From Butyricicoccus_A sp963588905 (lineage in GTDB: Bacteria; Bacillota; Clostridia; Oscillospirales; Butyricicoccaceae): a stretch of 64,000 nucleotides of DNA. The stretch spans positions 1 to 64,000 of the forward strand of contig CAVAJF010000031.1 in assembly GCA_963588905.1 (NCBI GenBank), written 5' to 3'. Both the position numbers and the translations under genes were made by a program. Position 1 is the stretch's first letter. Each line of letters opens with the position of its first letter. The notes under the pieces are model-generated. The model ran no database searches, was not told where the DNA came from, and saw only the letters and a program-made list of their open reading frames with translations. Positions 34,378-43,125 of this stretch are shown here, piece by piece.

Positions 34378-35562
34378 TTAGTATTTGTCATCGGTTCCGG
34401 TTTTCATGCGATCCAGCAAAGTCGCCCGCTCCTGCCGCGCATTGACCAAATCCATCACGTATGTGACCAATCGTTCTGAGGCATCGGGATGTCCCAGTGC
34501 GGTAATGGTCTCCTGCATGGTCCGAATGCGCACCGGATTGTTGAGCAGCGCATACAACACCTCATCCAGCGGAAATGTCTTAGTGACAAGCATCGCCATG
34601 CCATTATTGACCAAAAACTCCACATTGCGTTCTTCCTGTCCTGGAATCGGATTTGCTAAAATCATCGGCAATCGCTTGGCAATCGCCTCTGTCACCGTCA
34701 GACCGCCCGGCTTGGTGATAATGCAGTCCGCCGCGCTCATGAGTATATCTACATTATCCACAAAGCCCATCACGCGGATGCTGCACGAGCCGGTATACCG
34801 CTCGAGGAAATCCTGCAAATGCTGATAGGCTTTTTTATTGTTTCCGCACACGGCGAGAATCTGAAAATCCACGCCGGTATTGGTAATATGCTGCACGGTC
34901 TCTGCACAGTCGCCATATCCCATGCTTCCGCTCATGACGAGCAGCACCGGACGCTCTACGTCCAGTCCCAGCTGTCTGCGCGCCTCTTCCTTTTCGATGT
35001 GCCGATTGAATTTCGGGTGCACCGGAATGCCAAACGGCAGCAGGCGTTCCTCCGGAATGCCTCGCTTGACGGCGGTCTGGGTAATCAGCTCGCTCGCCGT
35101 GACCAACCCATCCATATACAGGACATCCTCCCAATACGGATGAATGCAGTAGTCTGTCGCAATGCCGATGCTCGGTGCCGTGACCATGCCGCGCTGCTTC
35201 ATCTGGCTGACCAGATGGGCCGCCAGCACATGCGTGCACACAATCGCATCCGGCTCAAAATTCTCCACAAACGACTCAAATCGAAAAGCGCCCAGTGTAT
35301 TAACCAGCTTGACGATGTTCATTTTATTGAGCTTTTCCTTGGTCTGTGAGGTCTTATCATAAAACAGTCGATACAGCTCCGGTGTGTACTTAGACGAAAG
35401 CAGGTAGCCCTTCGCCAGTGCCTGCTGAATCATTTTGCTGATATATTCGTATACATCGACGGTCTGAACCTCTGCGCCTTTTTCTTGAAACAGGTCGGCC
35501 AACGCCTTCGCTGTGGCATGGTGTCCATAGCCCGCCGTCACTGACAGTAATAATATCTTCAT
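34378..35562 (-). CDS. UgtP/MGDG-synthase-like glycosyltransferase (GT28 family)
   Basis: A 394-aa glycosyltransferase. The N-terminal MGDG-synthase motif LLLSVTAGYGHHATAKALAD and the C-terminal donor-binding segment ITKPGGLTVTEAIAKRLPMILANPIPGQEERN are diagnostic. Relatives transfer glucose or galactose from the UDP-sugar to diacylglycerol, producing glycolipids used as membrane lipids and lipoteichoic acid anchors. The ATG at 35562 follows GGAGG. It is divergent from murC. Confidence 0.9.
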   Translation of the reverse strand: MKILLLSVTAGYGHHATAKALADLFQEKGAEVQTVDVYEYISKMIQQALAKGYLLSSKYTPELYRLFYDKTSQTKEKLNKMNIVKLVNTLGAFRFESFVENFEPDAIVCTHVLAAHLVSQMKQRGMVTAPSIGIATDYCIHPYWEDVLYMDGLVTASELITQTAVKRGIPEERLLPFGIPVHPKFNRHIEKEEARRQLGLDVERPVLLVMSGSMGYGDCAETVQHITNTGVDFQILAVCGNNKKAYQHLQDFLERYTGSCSIRVMGFVDNVDILMSAADCIITKPGGLTVTEAIAKRLPMILANPIPGQEERNVEFLVNNGMAMLVTKTFPLDEVLYALLNNPVRIRTMQETITALGHPDASERLVTYVMDLVNARQERATLLDRMKTGTDDKY

Positions 35563-35677
35563 GTAATCCTCCACCTTATGGATTTCATTTTACCCTATTC
35601 CCCTCATAAGTGCAACGTATAGCGGGCGAAATCCATCATTTTTACCGTATTGTAACCATTTTTCTGCATTCTGACTA

Positions 35678-35706
35678 TTTATCTTCTATGGGATTTGTCA
35701 TATAAT
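35678..35706 (+). promoter_or_regulatory. Candidate promoter of murC
   Basis: TTTATC (35678-35683), 17-base spacer, TATAAT (35701-35706), giving a leader of about 100 bases. Confidence 0.5.
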
Positions 35707-35816
35707 ATATACGATGTATTTTGTAAGACAAGTCGAAATATATCCTATGAACAGAAAAATCTGCGAATCCATCGAATTCCCTGGATTCCGTCATTTTAAT
35801 TGGAGGCATTTGATTC

Positions 35817-37199
35817 ATGTCTGACTTTTCTTTAAAGTCCTATGTAAAAGACCATAAGACCATTCACCTCGTCGGTATTGGCGGCGTGTCCATGTCTGCG
35901 CTCGCTGAGCTGCTGCTGCATCTCGGTGCCAAGGTAACCGGCTCTGACCGCACCGAATCCGACGTCACGGACAAGCTGGCCAAGCTCGGCGCACACATTA
36001 CATACGCACATCTGCCGGAAAACGTAGATCATGCAGATCTTGTGATCCGCACCGCTGCGGTACACGATGACAATCCGGAAATCGCACACGCTCGTGAGCT
36101 GGACATTCCGGTCATGGAGCGCGCACAGGCTTGGGGCAAAATCATGCTGGAATACAAGCACGCTGTCTGTGTATCCGGCACCCACGGCAAGACGACAACG
36201 ACTTCTATGCTGACGATGATCGGCATGGAGTGCGGCTCTGACCCGACCGTCATGGTCGGCAGCAATCTGGATGCCATCGGCGGCACCCTGCGCATCGGCG
36301 CACATGATTACTTCATCGCAGAGTCCTGCGAGTACACCAATTCCTTCCTCAGCTTCCATCCGACGGTTGCTGTCGTTCTGAATGTCGATGCCGATCATCT
36401 GGACTTCTTCAAGGACATCAACGACATCATTCATTCGTTCCATCGTTTCTGTGAGCTGGTTCCGGAAAACGGTGCGATTGTTGTCAACCACGATTCTGCC
36501 AACGCGATGCAGGCTGTGCAGGGCATTGACCGCACCTGCATTACCTTCGGCACAACGCCGGAAGCAGACGTCTATCCGGAAAACGTCACCGACCGCCACG
36601 GCTACTACAGCTTTGACGTCATGCACAAGGGCAAATTCTTCACCCATGTCGATCTGTCCGTTCCTGGCCGCCACAACATGCTCAACGCATTGGCTTCCTG
36701 CGGCGTATGCCTCTTCCTCGGTCTGGACGCAGAAAAATCTGCGGCAGGCCTCAAGAAGTTCACGGGTTCTTCCCGTCGTTTCCAGCTGACCGGCCACATG
36801 GCAAACGGTGCTACCGTCATTGACGACTACGCACACCATCCGACCGAGATGATGGCAACGCTTAAGACCGCCCGCGAGATGGATTTTGACCGCATCATCT
36901 GTGTTTTCCAGTCGCACACGTATTCCCGCACCAAGGCACTGCTTCCGCAGTTTGTCGAAGCACTCAAGCTGTGCGACAAGGCCATTCTGGCGGACATCTA
37001 CGCAGCCCGCGAGAAAAACACCTTTGGCATCAGCAGCAAGGACATTGCCGATCAGCTGGACGGCGGCGAATATTATCCGTCGTTTGAGCAGATTGAAGCG
37101 CGTGTCCGCGAAATCGCTCAGCCAAACGACCTCATCATTACCATGGGCGCAGGCAATATCAATACCATCGGCCCCAAGCTTTGTGTTGACGCAAAGTAA
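35817..37199 (+). CDS. murC: UDP-N-acetylmuramate--L-alanine ligase
   Basis: A 460-aa cytosolic Mur ligase adding the first stem-peptide residue to UDP-MurNAc. The Rossmann start GIGGVSMSALAELLLHLGA, the ATP loop VSGTHGKTTTTSM, the central AESCEYTNSF and DDYAHHPTEM with FQSHTYSRT in the C-domain are all present. TTGGAGG lies before the ATG. It is a single gene between a promoter and a terminator, not within a dcw cluster. Confidence 0.97.
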   Translation: MSDFSLKSYVKDHKTIHLVGIGGVSMSALAELLLHLGAKVTGSDRTESDVTDKLAKLGAHITYAHLPENVDHADLVIRTAAVHDDNPEIAHARELDIPVMERAQAWGKIMLEYKHAVCVSGTHGKTTTTSMLTMIGMECGSDPTVMVGSNLDAIGGTLRIGAHDYFIAESCEYTNSFLSFHPTVAVVLNVDADHLDFFKDINDIIHSFHRFCELVPENGAIVVNHDSANAMQAVQGIDRTCITFGTTPEADVYPENVTDRHGYYSFDVMHKGKFFTHVDLSVPGRHNMLNALASCGVCLFLGLDAEKSAAGLKKFTGSSRRFQLTGHMANGATVIDDYAHHPTEMMATLKTAREMDFDRIICVFQSHTYSRTKALLPQFVEALKLCDKAILADIYAAREKNTFGISSKDIADQLDGGEYYPSFEQIEARVREIAQPNDLIITMGAGNINTIGPKLCVDAK

Positions 37200-37214
37200 C
37201 ATCTTCTAAACAGC

Positions 37215-37251
37215 AAAAGACTGCATTTCATGTGAAATGCAGTCTTTTTTT
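37215..37251. terminator. Bidirectional terminator between murC and mreB-like gene
   Basis: AAAAGACTGCATTTC pairs with GAAATGCAGTCTTTT around ATGT; the plus strand continues with Ts and the minus strand with TTTT. Confidence 0.92.
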
Positions 37252-38269
37252 ATGCCAATCCCTGTCTCCGGCGCGCGAGGTTTATCGGCCCGTCATGCAG
37301 TTGCTTCAACCGGTTCAGCGTGCGGCGCGTGCCGAGAATCACGCAAGTCTCCGGATCATCGGAGGTATGTGCCTCCATTCCCAGCGACTGCGAGAGATAT
37401 TCTGCCATGCCGTACAGCTTGGAGCCGCCACCCGCCAGCGCGATGCCGGTTTCCGTCAAATCTCCGACCAGCTCCGGCGGCGTGCGCTCCAGCAGCGCAC
37501 ACACGGCCTGCCGGATCAGATCCGCCTGTTCACGCAAAATCGGCATCAATTCCTCTGACGTCACGGTCTCACAGGCAGGCAAGCCTGTTGATACCCGCCG
37601 TCCGCGCACCGGCACCGAGCACAGCTCGTCTCTCGGCAGGACACTGCCGATGGTCTGTTTGATGCTCTCTGCGGCAGAAATGCCGATGAGCAAATCGTGC
37701 TGCTGTTTGACATGCTCCTGAATCGCCGCATCACAGCTGTCTCCGGCAATGCGGATGGACGCAGCACACACGACAGCTCCCAGCGAAATAACCGCCAAAT
37801 CCGTCGTTCCGCCGCCAATATCGACAACTAGCGTCCCTTTCGGGCTGTCCGGATCGACGCCCGCACCGGCGGCAGCAGCGACCGGCTGCTCCATCAGATA
37901 CACCCGCGATGCTCCTGCCTGTATCCCCGCATCAATGACCGCCCGTTCTTCTAGCTCGGACACCAGCGGCGGCACACAAATCAATAAATTCGGGCGCATC
38001 AAGCTGCCGCATCCTGCGCGCTTTAAGAATACTTTTGTCATGGCTCCGGCAATCGAACAATCGGTAATCACGCCGCCGCGCACCGGACGCACAGCAAGCA
38101 AATCCTCCGGTGTTCTGCCGAGCATGTCCCGCGCCTTTTTCCCGACACAGACAACACTGCCCGTGCTTCTGCGCATGGCCACGACAGACGGCTCACGCAA
38201 GACAATTCCTTTTCCTTCCCGATACAACAGCACCGATGATGTACCTAAATCCATTGCATAATCAAACAT
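37250..38269 (-). CDS. MreB/Mbl-type actin-like cell-shape protein
   Basis: A 339-aa bacterial actin. Phosphate-1 motif AMDLGTSSVLLY, connect/phosphate-2 VVDIGGGTTDLAVISLG and adenosine motif TGIALAGGGSKLYGM are clear. It polymerises under the membrane and guides sidewall synthesis. GAGGAACACAGG precedes the ATG. It is not beside mreC/mreD, so it could be an additional MreB/Mbl copy. A terminator shared with murC follows. Confidence 0.93.
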   Translation of the reverse strand: MFDYAMDLGTSSVLLYREGKGIVLREPSVVAMRRSTGSVVCVGKKARDMLGRTPEDLLAVRPVRGGVITDCSIAGAMTKVFLKRAGCGSLMRPNLLICVPPLVSELEERAVIDAGIQAGASRVYLMEQPVAAAAGAGVDPDSPKGTLVVDIGGGTTDLAVISLGAVVCAASIRIAGDSCDAAIQEHVKQQHDLLIGISAAESIKQTIGSVLPRDELCSVPVRGRRVSTGLPACETVTSEELMPILREQADLIRQAVCALLERTPPELVGDLTETGIALAGGGSKLYGMAEYLSQSLGMEAHTSDDPETCVILGTRRTLNRLKQLHDGPINLARRRQGLA

Positions 38270-38371
38270 CCTGTGTTCCTCGCTTTCTGATTCCGAACGG
38301 CTATATCAAAGTATATGCCCGTCCGCCATGCGATGATACACAGGATGACTGATTTTTTATTCGACAAGTTG

Positions 38372-38998
38372 TCAGGCTTTTGCTGCGGCAAGCACCCAAA
38401 CGGTTTCCGGTCTGCCTTCCCGCAGCAGTCTTGCACAGTTGCTCACGGTTGCGCCGGTTGTGACAATATCATCAATCAGCAAAATCCGTTTGCCGGAAAG
38501 ATCCATGTCGTTTTTCCGCGCAAATGAATGCGAGGCATTTTCCTGCCGCTGTTTTGCCGATAATCTCGACTGCTTGTGCGAGAGCAATTTGCGCTTGAGC
38601 AGCGGCAGATACGGCACGCCCCATTTTTCCGAAAGATATTTGGCAAATTCCTCACTCTGATTGAATCCGCGCCGAAATTTGTGCCAGCCATGCATCGGCA
38701 CGCAGGTAATCACATCCGGCAGCGGCATGTGATGCCAATCCCACGCCTGTGCCATCAATTCTGAAATCGGGTTGAGACGATAGGTCTGTTCGGCATATTT
38801 CAGCCGCAGCAGCGCGGTACGATAGCCGCCGCGATACCGTCCGGCGCAAACAACCTCACTGACATATTCCGGCGGATAGCAGGTCAGCGTCTGCATATCC
38901 GATTCCATCTGCTGGCGGCAGTCCCTGCACAAGCCGCCCTCTCTGTCTGTGATTTGTTGCCCGCACAGAATACAGCTGGTTGGAAACAGCAGAGACAT
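38372..38998 (-). CDS. comFC: ComF-family amidophosphoribosyltransferase-like protein
   Basis: A 208-aa protein with an N-terminal zinc-ribbon (CILCGQQI ... LCRDC) and a C-terminal phosphoribosyltransferase fold with the PRPP loop RILLIDDIVTTGATVSNCARLL. ComFC proteins act in DNA uptake/processing during competence. The second ATG (38998) is preferred because GAGGAGGA abuts the first one (39004). It follows recD2 closely on the same strand, so the pair is likely a DNA-processing operon. Confidence 0.92.
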   Translation of the reverse strand: MSLLFPTSCILCGQQITDREGGLCRDCRQQMESDMQTLTCYPPEYVSEVVCAGRYRGGYRTALLRLKYAEQTYRLNPISELMAQAWDWHHMPLPDVITCVPMHGWHKFRRGFNQSEEFAKYLSEKWGVPYLPLLKRKLLSHKQSRLSAKQRQENASHSFARKNDMDLSGKRILLIDDIVTTGATVSNCARLLREGRPETVWVLAAAKA

Positions 38999-39021
38999 GC
39001 TCATTCCTCCTCAAGGCTTGT

Positions 39022-41265
39022 CTAGGCATCTTCCGGCACTTGGCGAATAAGCCGTGCCCGCAGGGCACTATATCGCCGGTTGCGCGTATTGGTGTGCACC
39101 ATGGTTTCCGTCACATCCGGATCTCCCACAAGAACAAGCAGCTTCTTGGCACGCGTAATCGCCGTATACAGAATATTTCTCGTCAGCAGACGTCTGCCAA
39201 TTCCCGCAGGCAGAGCGACAATAACCGCATCAAATTCACTGCCCTGCGATTTATGTACGGTCATGGCATACGCCAGCTCCAGCTCTCCGAGCATATCAAA
39301 CGTATAATGCGCCAGTTTATCATCAAACTGCACGCAGAGATTTTCATCCCGTAGAGAAATGCCGACAATTTTTCCGACATCCCCGTTAAACATGCCGGTT
39401 CCCTCTTCTTCCGGATCATACTCTTTTTCCCAAACAATATCATAATTGTTGCGCACCTGCATCACGCGGTCGCCCAACCGGAAAATCGTATCGCCATATC
39501 GCTTTTCCGGCTTCGCATCATCCGGCGGATTGAGGGCATCTTGCAGCATTCGATTGAGCTGCTGGGTTCCGGCAGCCTGTCGGCGCGACGGGGTGAGCAC
39601 CTGAATCTGATCCGGCGAAAATCCATAATAATCCGGCAGCCGCTTGCGGCACAAATCAACAACTGTTTGCATGACCTCTTCTGCGCTGTGCTTGCGCATG
39701 ATAAAGAAATCTCCCTCACGGCCGCCGCTGACCGGCATTTCTCCGCGATTGATCGCATGGGCATTGCGCACGATGGCGCTCTCCTGTGCCTGACGGAAAA
39801 TTTCATCCAATTCTACCGTGTGGATGCGTTCGGAACTAATGCAGTCACGCAGAAAATTACCCGGACCAACCGGCGGCAGCTGATCCGCATCACCGACCAA
39901 AATCAATCGTGTTTCCGGCGGCATGGCTTCCAGCAGTGCCTGCATTAGAACAATATCAATCATGGATACTTCGTCCAAGATAACGACATCGCAGTCCAGC
40001 GGATTCATCTGATTGCGGGCAAATACTGCTTTGCCCTCTCCGTTTCGATAGCCGGATTCCAATAATCGATGAATAGTTTTCGCTTCGCGGTCACACAGCT
40101 CACTCAGGCGCTTGGCAGCGCGGCCTGTCGGCGCGGCTAAGACGACATCCAATCCCACGGCATCATAAAAATCCAGCATACCGCGGACGGTTGTAGTTTT
40201 ACCGGTACCTGGACCGCCGGTCAAAATAACCAGACCATACCGCGCCGCCCACTCAATCGCCTGCCGCTGGCGCGGCGCATACACGACGGTACTGTTTTCC
40301 TCTAGGGTTGCGAGCAGCTCTTGCAGATTAAAATCATATGCATATTCAGTATCAGACAGTTCGGTCAAATAATCCGCAACAAAGACCTCTGCCTCATGCA
40401 TCGGATTTAAATATACGGCATCGCGGCGGCAAATATATTCGCAGACCAATCTTCCGTTATCCTGTAGCTGCGTAAACTGATGGTCGAGAAGCTCCTGCTC
40501 CGGCAAATATCCATCTTCATCCTGCAGCAGCTGTGCCGCTGTGGCAAGCAGTTTTTCTTTCGGGATAAACGTATGACCATTGCTCAAATTAAATTGCAGC
40601 GTATACAAAATGCCTGCTTGAATCCGTTCCTCTGCATCCCAAGGCATTCCCTGTGATAATGCCAGATCATCTGCCTGCTGAAAATCGACAGCAAACTCCT
40701 CGCTGCACAGCAAATAGGGATTATCCAGCACATGATCGATGGCACTGTCCTTAAACCGCTTATACAATCGTGCGGCGAGCTGCGGCGGCAGCTCATGTTC
40801 CATTAAAAATTCCATCAAGCGGCGCATGGATGTCTGCTGACGAAATTGATCTCCAATTTGTTCGGCTTTTCGCGCCGTAATGCCGGAAATGTTTGCCAAG
40901 CGTTCCGGCTCATTTGCCATGACGGTAAACGTCTCCTCGCCAAAGCGATCCGCAATTTTCTTTGCCAGCTTTGGGCCAATACCCTTAATGATACCGGAGG
41001 ACAGATAATCGGCGATGCCCTTGACGGTCGCCGGCATCCGACGTTCAAAATATTCCGTCAAAAACTGTTCGCCATAAGACGCATGGGTTGTCCAATGGCC
41101 GGTCAGCATCAACTCTTCTCCCAAGCAAATCTGCGGCATCGTGCCAACTGCTGTGACCTCTTCGCCGTCGTCTTCGATGAGCCGAATCACTGCATAGCCG
41201 TTGTCCTCGTTCTGATAAATGACAGCATCGACGGTGCCATTGATGCTTTGCAGTTCATTTTCCAT
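39022..41265 (-). CDS. recD2: RecD2 (RecD/TraA-type) ATP-dependent DNA helicase
   Basis: A 747-aa SF1B helicase. The N-terminal OB-like and helix-hairpin-helix part includes IKGIGPKLAKKIADRF; Walker A is ILTGGPGTGKTTTVRG; DEVSMID is the Walker B region; GDADQLPPVGPGN follows; motif VI-type AMTVHKSQGSEFDAVIV is near the C-terminus. RecD2 acts without RecBC in 5'-3' unwinding and repair. AGGAGGAGAGACC precedes the ATG. comFC follows it after 23 bases. Confidence 0.96.
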   Translation of the reverse strand: MENELQSINGTVDAVIYQNEDNGYAVIRLIEDDGEEVTAVGTMPQICLGEELMLTGHWTTHASYGEQFLTEYFERRMPATVKGIADYLSSGIIKGIGPKLAKKIADRFGEETFTVMANEPERLANISGITARKAEQIGDQFRQQTSMRRLMEFLMEHELPPQLAARLYKRFKDSAIDHVLDNPYLLCSEEFAVDFQQADDLALSQGMPWDAEERIQAGILYTLQFNLSNGHTFIPKEKLLATAAQLLQDEDGYLPEQELLDHQFTQLQDNGRLVCEYICRRDAVYLNPMHEAEVFVADYLTELSDTEYAYDFNLQELLATLEENSTVVYAPRQRQAIEWAARYGLVILTGGPGTGKTTTVRGMLDFYDAVGLDVVLAAPTGRAAKRLSELCDREAKTIHRLLESGYRNGEGKAVFARNQMNPLDCDVVILDEVSMIDIVLMQALLEAMPPETRLILVGDADQLPPVGPGNFLRDCISSERIHTVELDEIFRQAQESAIVRNAHAINRGEMPVSGGREGDFFIMRKHSAEEVMQTVVDLCRKRLPDYYGFSPDQIQVLTPSRRQAAGTQQLNRMLQDALNPPDDAKPEKRYGDTIFRLGDRVMQVRNNYDIVWEKEYDPEEEGTGMFNGDVGKIVGISLRDENLCVQFDDKLAHYTFDMLGELELAYAMTVHKSQGSEFDAVIVALPAGIGRRLLTRNILYTAITRAKKLLVLVGDPDVTETMVHTNTRNRRYSALRARLIRQVPEDA

Positions 41266-41300
41266 GGTCTCTCCTCCTTTCTATTGCACGGTTCCTAACA

Positions 41301-41329
41301 TTGAAACAAATCTATAGATATGGTATACT
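41301..41329 (+). promoter_or_regulatory. Promoter of the small toxin mRNA
   Basis: TTGAAA (41301-41306), 17-base spacer, TATACT (41324-41329); the start should be near 41336, just before the left inverted-repeat arm. Confidence 0.8.
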
Positions 41330-41374
41330 TGGTTCATGGGTACTGCCATAACGGTAGGCGGTTTGTCCTCTTCA

Positions 41375-41437
41375 CGGAGGATTTTGTGACCCTCCGATTA
41401 CATAGAAGTCTCACTTGAGAACTCTAAGGAAGGAGGG
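41375..41437 (+). promoter_or_regulatory. Anti-Shine-Dalgarno leader of the toxin mRNA
   Basis: CCCTCC (41390-41395) can pair either with CGGAGG just upstream (41375-41380, forming a hairpin) or with the ribosome binding site GGAGGG (41432-41437). The alternative pairings would close or open the start site, as in type I toxin mRNAs that need processing before translation. Confidence 0.6.
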
Positions 41438-41446
41438 CTGAGCCAC

Positions 41447-41545
41447 ATGAGTATTGTTGATCTCATCGCAGTTTTGAGCTTCGGCTTATCCTGCTTTAGC
41501 ATCGGATATTCCCTTGGCAAAGATAAAAATAACTCACAAAAATAG
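41447..41545 (+). CDS. Small hydrophobic peptide, putative type I toxin (holin-like)
   Basis: A 32-aa peptide beginning MSIVDLIAVLSFGLSC, with one membrane-spanning stretch (about 3-23) and a hydrophilic basic tail ending KDKNNSQK. AAGGAGGG lies 9 bases before the ATG, so it should be well translated once accessible. Small single-helix peptides of this layout are type I toxins that damage the membrane (Fst/TxpA/holin-like classes). A consensus promoter, a structured leader, a convergent antisense promoter and a shared terminator surround it. The exact toxin family is uncertain; the tail is unlike Fst. Confidence 0.72.
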   Translation: MSIVDLIAVLSFGLSCFSIGYSLGKDKNNSQK

Positions 41546-41631
41546 CCGCCCCTGTCTGGAAAACTAGGCGACTACTTTTGTTTGCTCATTAGTTTATAGG
41601 ACAAACCGTCTATCGGCAGTGCCCTTTCTCT
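41540..41631 (-). ncRNA. Candidate antisense antitoxin RNA
   Basis: A strong minus-strand promoter (41638-41666) would start an RNA near 41631 that ends at the hairpin at 41543-41574, followed by TTTTT on the minus strand. It is about 90 nt, has no reading frame, and overlaps the 3' part of the toxin transcript, giving about 40 nt of direct complementarity at the shared terminator. Confidence 0.65.
41543..41580. terminator. Shared terminator of toxin mRNA and antisense RNA
   Basis: TAGCCGCC (41543-41550) pairs with GGCGACTA (41567-41574): one mismatch in plus-strand RNA but a G-U pair in minus-strand RNA. T-runs follow on both strands. The left arm includes the toxin stop codon. Confidence 0.75.
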
Positions 41632-41637
41632 ATCTTT

Positions 41638-41666
41638 ATCATAGCATGGTTATATACAGATGTCAA
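41638..41666 (-). promoter_or_regulatory. Promoter of the antisense RNA
   Basis: TTGACA (41666-41661), 17-base spacer, TATGAT (41643-41638): stronger than the toxin promoter, as usual for an RNA antitoxin in excess. Confidence 0.82.
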
Positions 41667-41688
41667 AGACTTTTTCCGAACGCAAAAA

Positions 41689-41716
41689 GTCCCGTCCGGA
41701 TTTCTCCAGACGGGAC
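41689..41716 (-). terminator. Terminator of tuf
   Basis: GTCCCGTCYGGA arms (one G-U pair) around GAAA, followed on the minus strand by TTTTT. Confidence 0.9.
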
Positions 41717-41754
41717 AAAATGCACTTCAATAAGCGATCGAGTGTGCGCCGAAA

Positions 41755-42957
41755 TTATTCGTAGATCTCGGTAACAACGCCAGAACCAACGGTACGGCCA
41801 CCCTCACGGATAGCGAAACGCAGGCCCTTCTCGATAGCGATCGGGGTGATCAGAGCTACGTCCATATCAACGTTGTCGCCCGGCATGCACATCTCAGTGC
41901 CTTCCGGCAGAGTGATAACGCCAGTAACGTCGGTGGTACGGAAGTAGAACTGCGGACGGTAGTTGTTGAAGAACGGAGTATGGCGGCCGCCCTCTTCCTT
42001 CTTCAGAACGTATACCTGACCCTTGAACTTGGTGTGCGGATGGATGGTGCCCGGCTTAGCCAGTACCTGACCACGCTCAACCTCGTTCTTCTGGATACCA
42101 CGCAGCAGGGTGCCGATGTTGTCGCCAGCTTCAGCGTAATCCAGCAGCTTGCGGAACATCTCGATACCGGTAACAACGGTCTTGCGCGGAGCGTCCATCA
42201 GACCTACGATCTCGATTTCCTCGCCCATCTTGATCTGGCCACGCTCTACACGACCGGTAGCAACGGTACCACGACCGGTGATGGAGAATACGTCCTCGAC
42301 CGGCATCAGGAACGGCTGGTCAGCCTTACGCTCCGGAGTCGGGATGTACTCGTCAACAGCGTCCATCAGCTCATGGATGCAAGCGTACTCCGGTGCATTC
42401 GGATCGGTAGAATCACACTCCAGAACAGCCAGAGCGGAACCACGGACGATCGGAACGTCGTCGCCCGGGAAGTCGTAGTCGTTCAGCAGCTCACGGATCT
42501 CCATCTCTACCAGATCCAGCAGCTCCTCGTCGTCTACCTGGTCAACCTTGTTCATGAAGACAACGATATACGGTACGCCTACCTGACGAGCCAGCAGGAT
42601 GTGCTCGCGGGTCTGCGGCATCGGGCCGTCAGCAGAAGATACTACCAGGATAGCACCGTCCATCTGAGCAGCGCCAGTGATCATGTTCTTTACATAGTCA
42701 GCATGACCCGGGCAGTCAACGTGAGCATAGTGACGCTTAGCGGTCTTGTACTCTACGTGAGCGGTGTTGATGGTGATGCCGCGCTCCTTCTCTTCCGGAG
42801 CCTTATCGATCTCATCATACTTCATAACCTCAGCTTCGCCCTGCAGGCCGAGAACCTTGGTGATTGCAGCGGTAAGGGTGGTCTTGCCGTGGTCAACGTG
42901 GCCGATGGTGCCAATGTTAACATGAGGCAGGTCTCTTACGTACTTTTCCTTTGCCAT
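41755..42957 (-). CDS. tuf: Translation elongation factor Tu
   Basis: A 400-aa GTPase delivering aminoacyl-tRNA to the ribosome. G1 GHVDHGKTTLT, G2 ERGITINTAHVEY, G3 DCPGHADY, G4 NKVD and the C-terminal beta-barrel domains are intact. AAGGAGG precedes the ATG. It has its own promoter and terminator downstream of fusA. Confidence 0.99.
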   Translation of the reverse strand: MAKEKYVRDLPHVNIGTIGHVDHGKTTLTAAITKVLGLQGEAEVMKYDEIDKAPEEKERGITINTAHVEYKTAKRHYAHVDCPGHADYVKNMITGAAQMDGAILVVSSADGPMPQTREHILLARQVGVPYIVVFMNKVDQVDDEELLDLVEMEIRELLNDYDFPGDDVPIVRGSALAVLECDSTDPNAPEYACIHELMDAVDEYIPTPERKADQPFLMPVEDVFSITGRGTVATGRVERGQIKMGEEIEIVGLMDAPRKTVVTGIEMFRKLLDYAEAGDNIGTLLRGIQKNEVERGQVLAKPGTIHPHTKFKGQVYVLKKEEGGRHTPFFNNYRPQFYFRTTDVTGVITLPEGTEMCMPGDNVDMDVALITPIAIEKGLRFAIREGGRTVGSGVVTEIYE

Positions 42958-43009
42958 TGTTGGAATCCTCCTTCAATATAATTGAACTAGCGTAGTAAAA
43001 TACAGCTAT

Positions 43010-43038
43010 ATTTTATAATAATACCTACAAAATTGCAA
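43010..43038 (-). promoter_or_regulatory. Promoter of tuf
   Basis: TTGCAA (43038-43033), 17-base spacer, TAAAAT (43015-43010), in the 168-bp fusA-tuf gap. Confidence 0.6.
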
Positions 43039-43083
43039 GTATTACCTCACAGATTTCACAGAGAAATCTGCAAAATCCGAAAT

Positions 43084-43113
43084 CAGGCTCTCTCTCTTGC
43101 GAAAGAGAGCCTG
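43084..43113. terminator. Hairpin after fusA
   Basis: CAGGCTCTCT pairs with AGAGAGCCTG. On the minus strand only a short ATTT follows, so it may be a partial terminator allowing some read-through into tuf. Confidence 0.65.
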
Positions 43114-43125
43114 TATTTTTAGAAA

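Larger units (their letters stand above)
41338..41624. repeat. Inverted repeats bracketing the toxin-antitoxin locus
   Basis: GGGTACTGCC (41338-41347) and CGGTTTGTCC (41359-41368) on the left match, inverted, GGCAGTGCCC (41615-41624; one mismatch) and GGACAAACCG (41599-41608) on the right. Both convergent transcripts therefore start with nearly the same sequence, and a toxin transcript reading through would pair its 5' and 3' ends. Confidence 0.85.
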
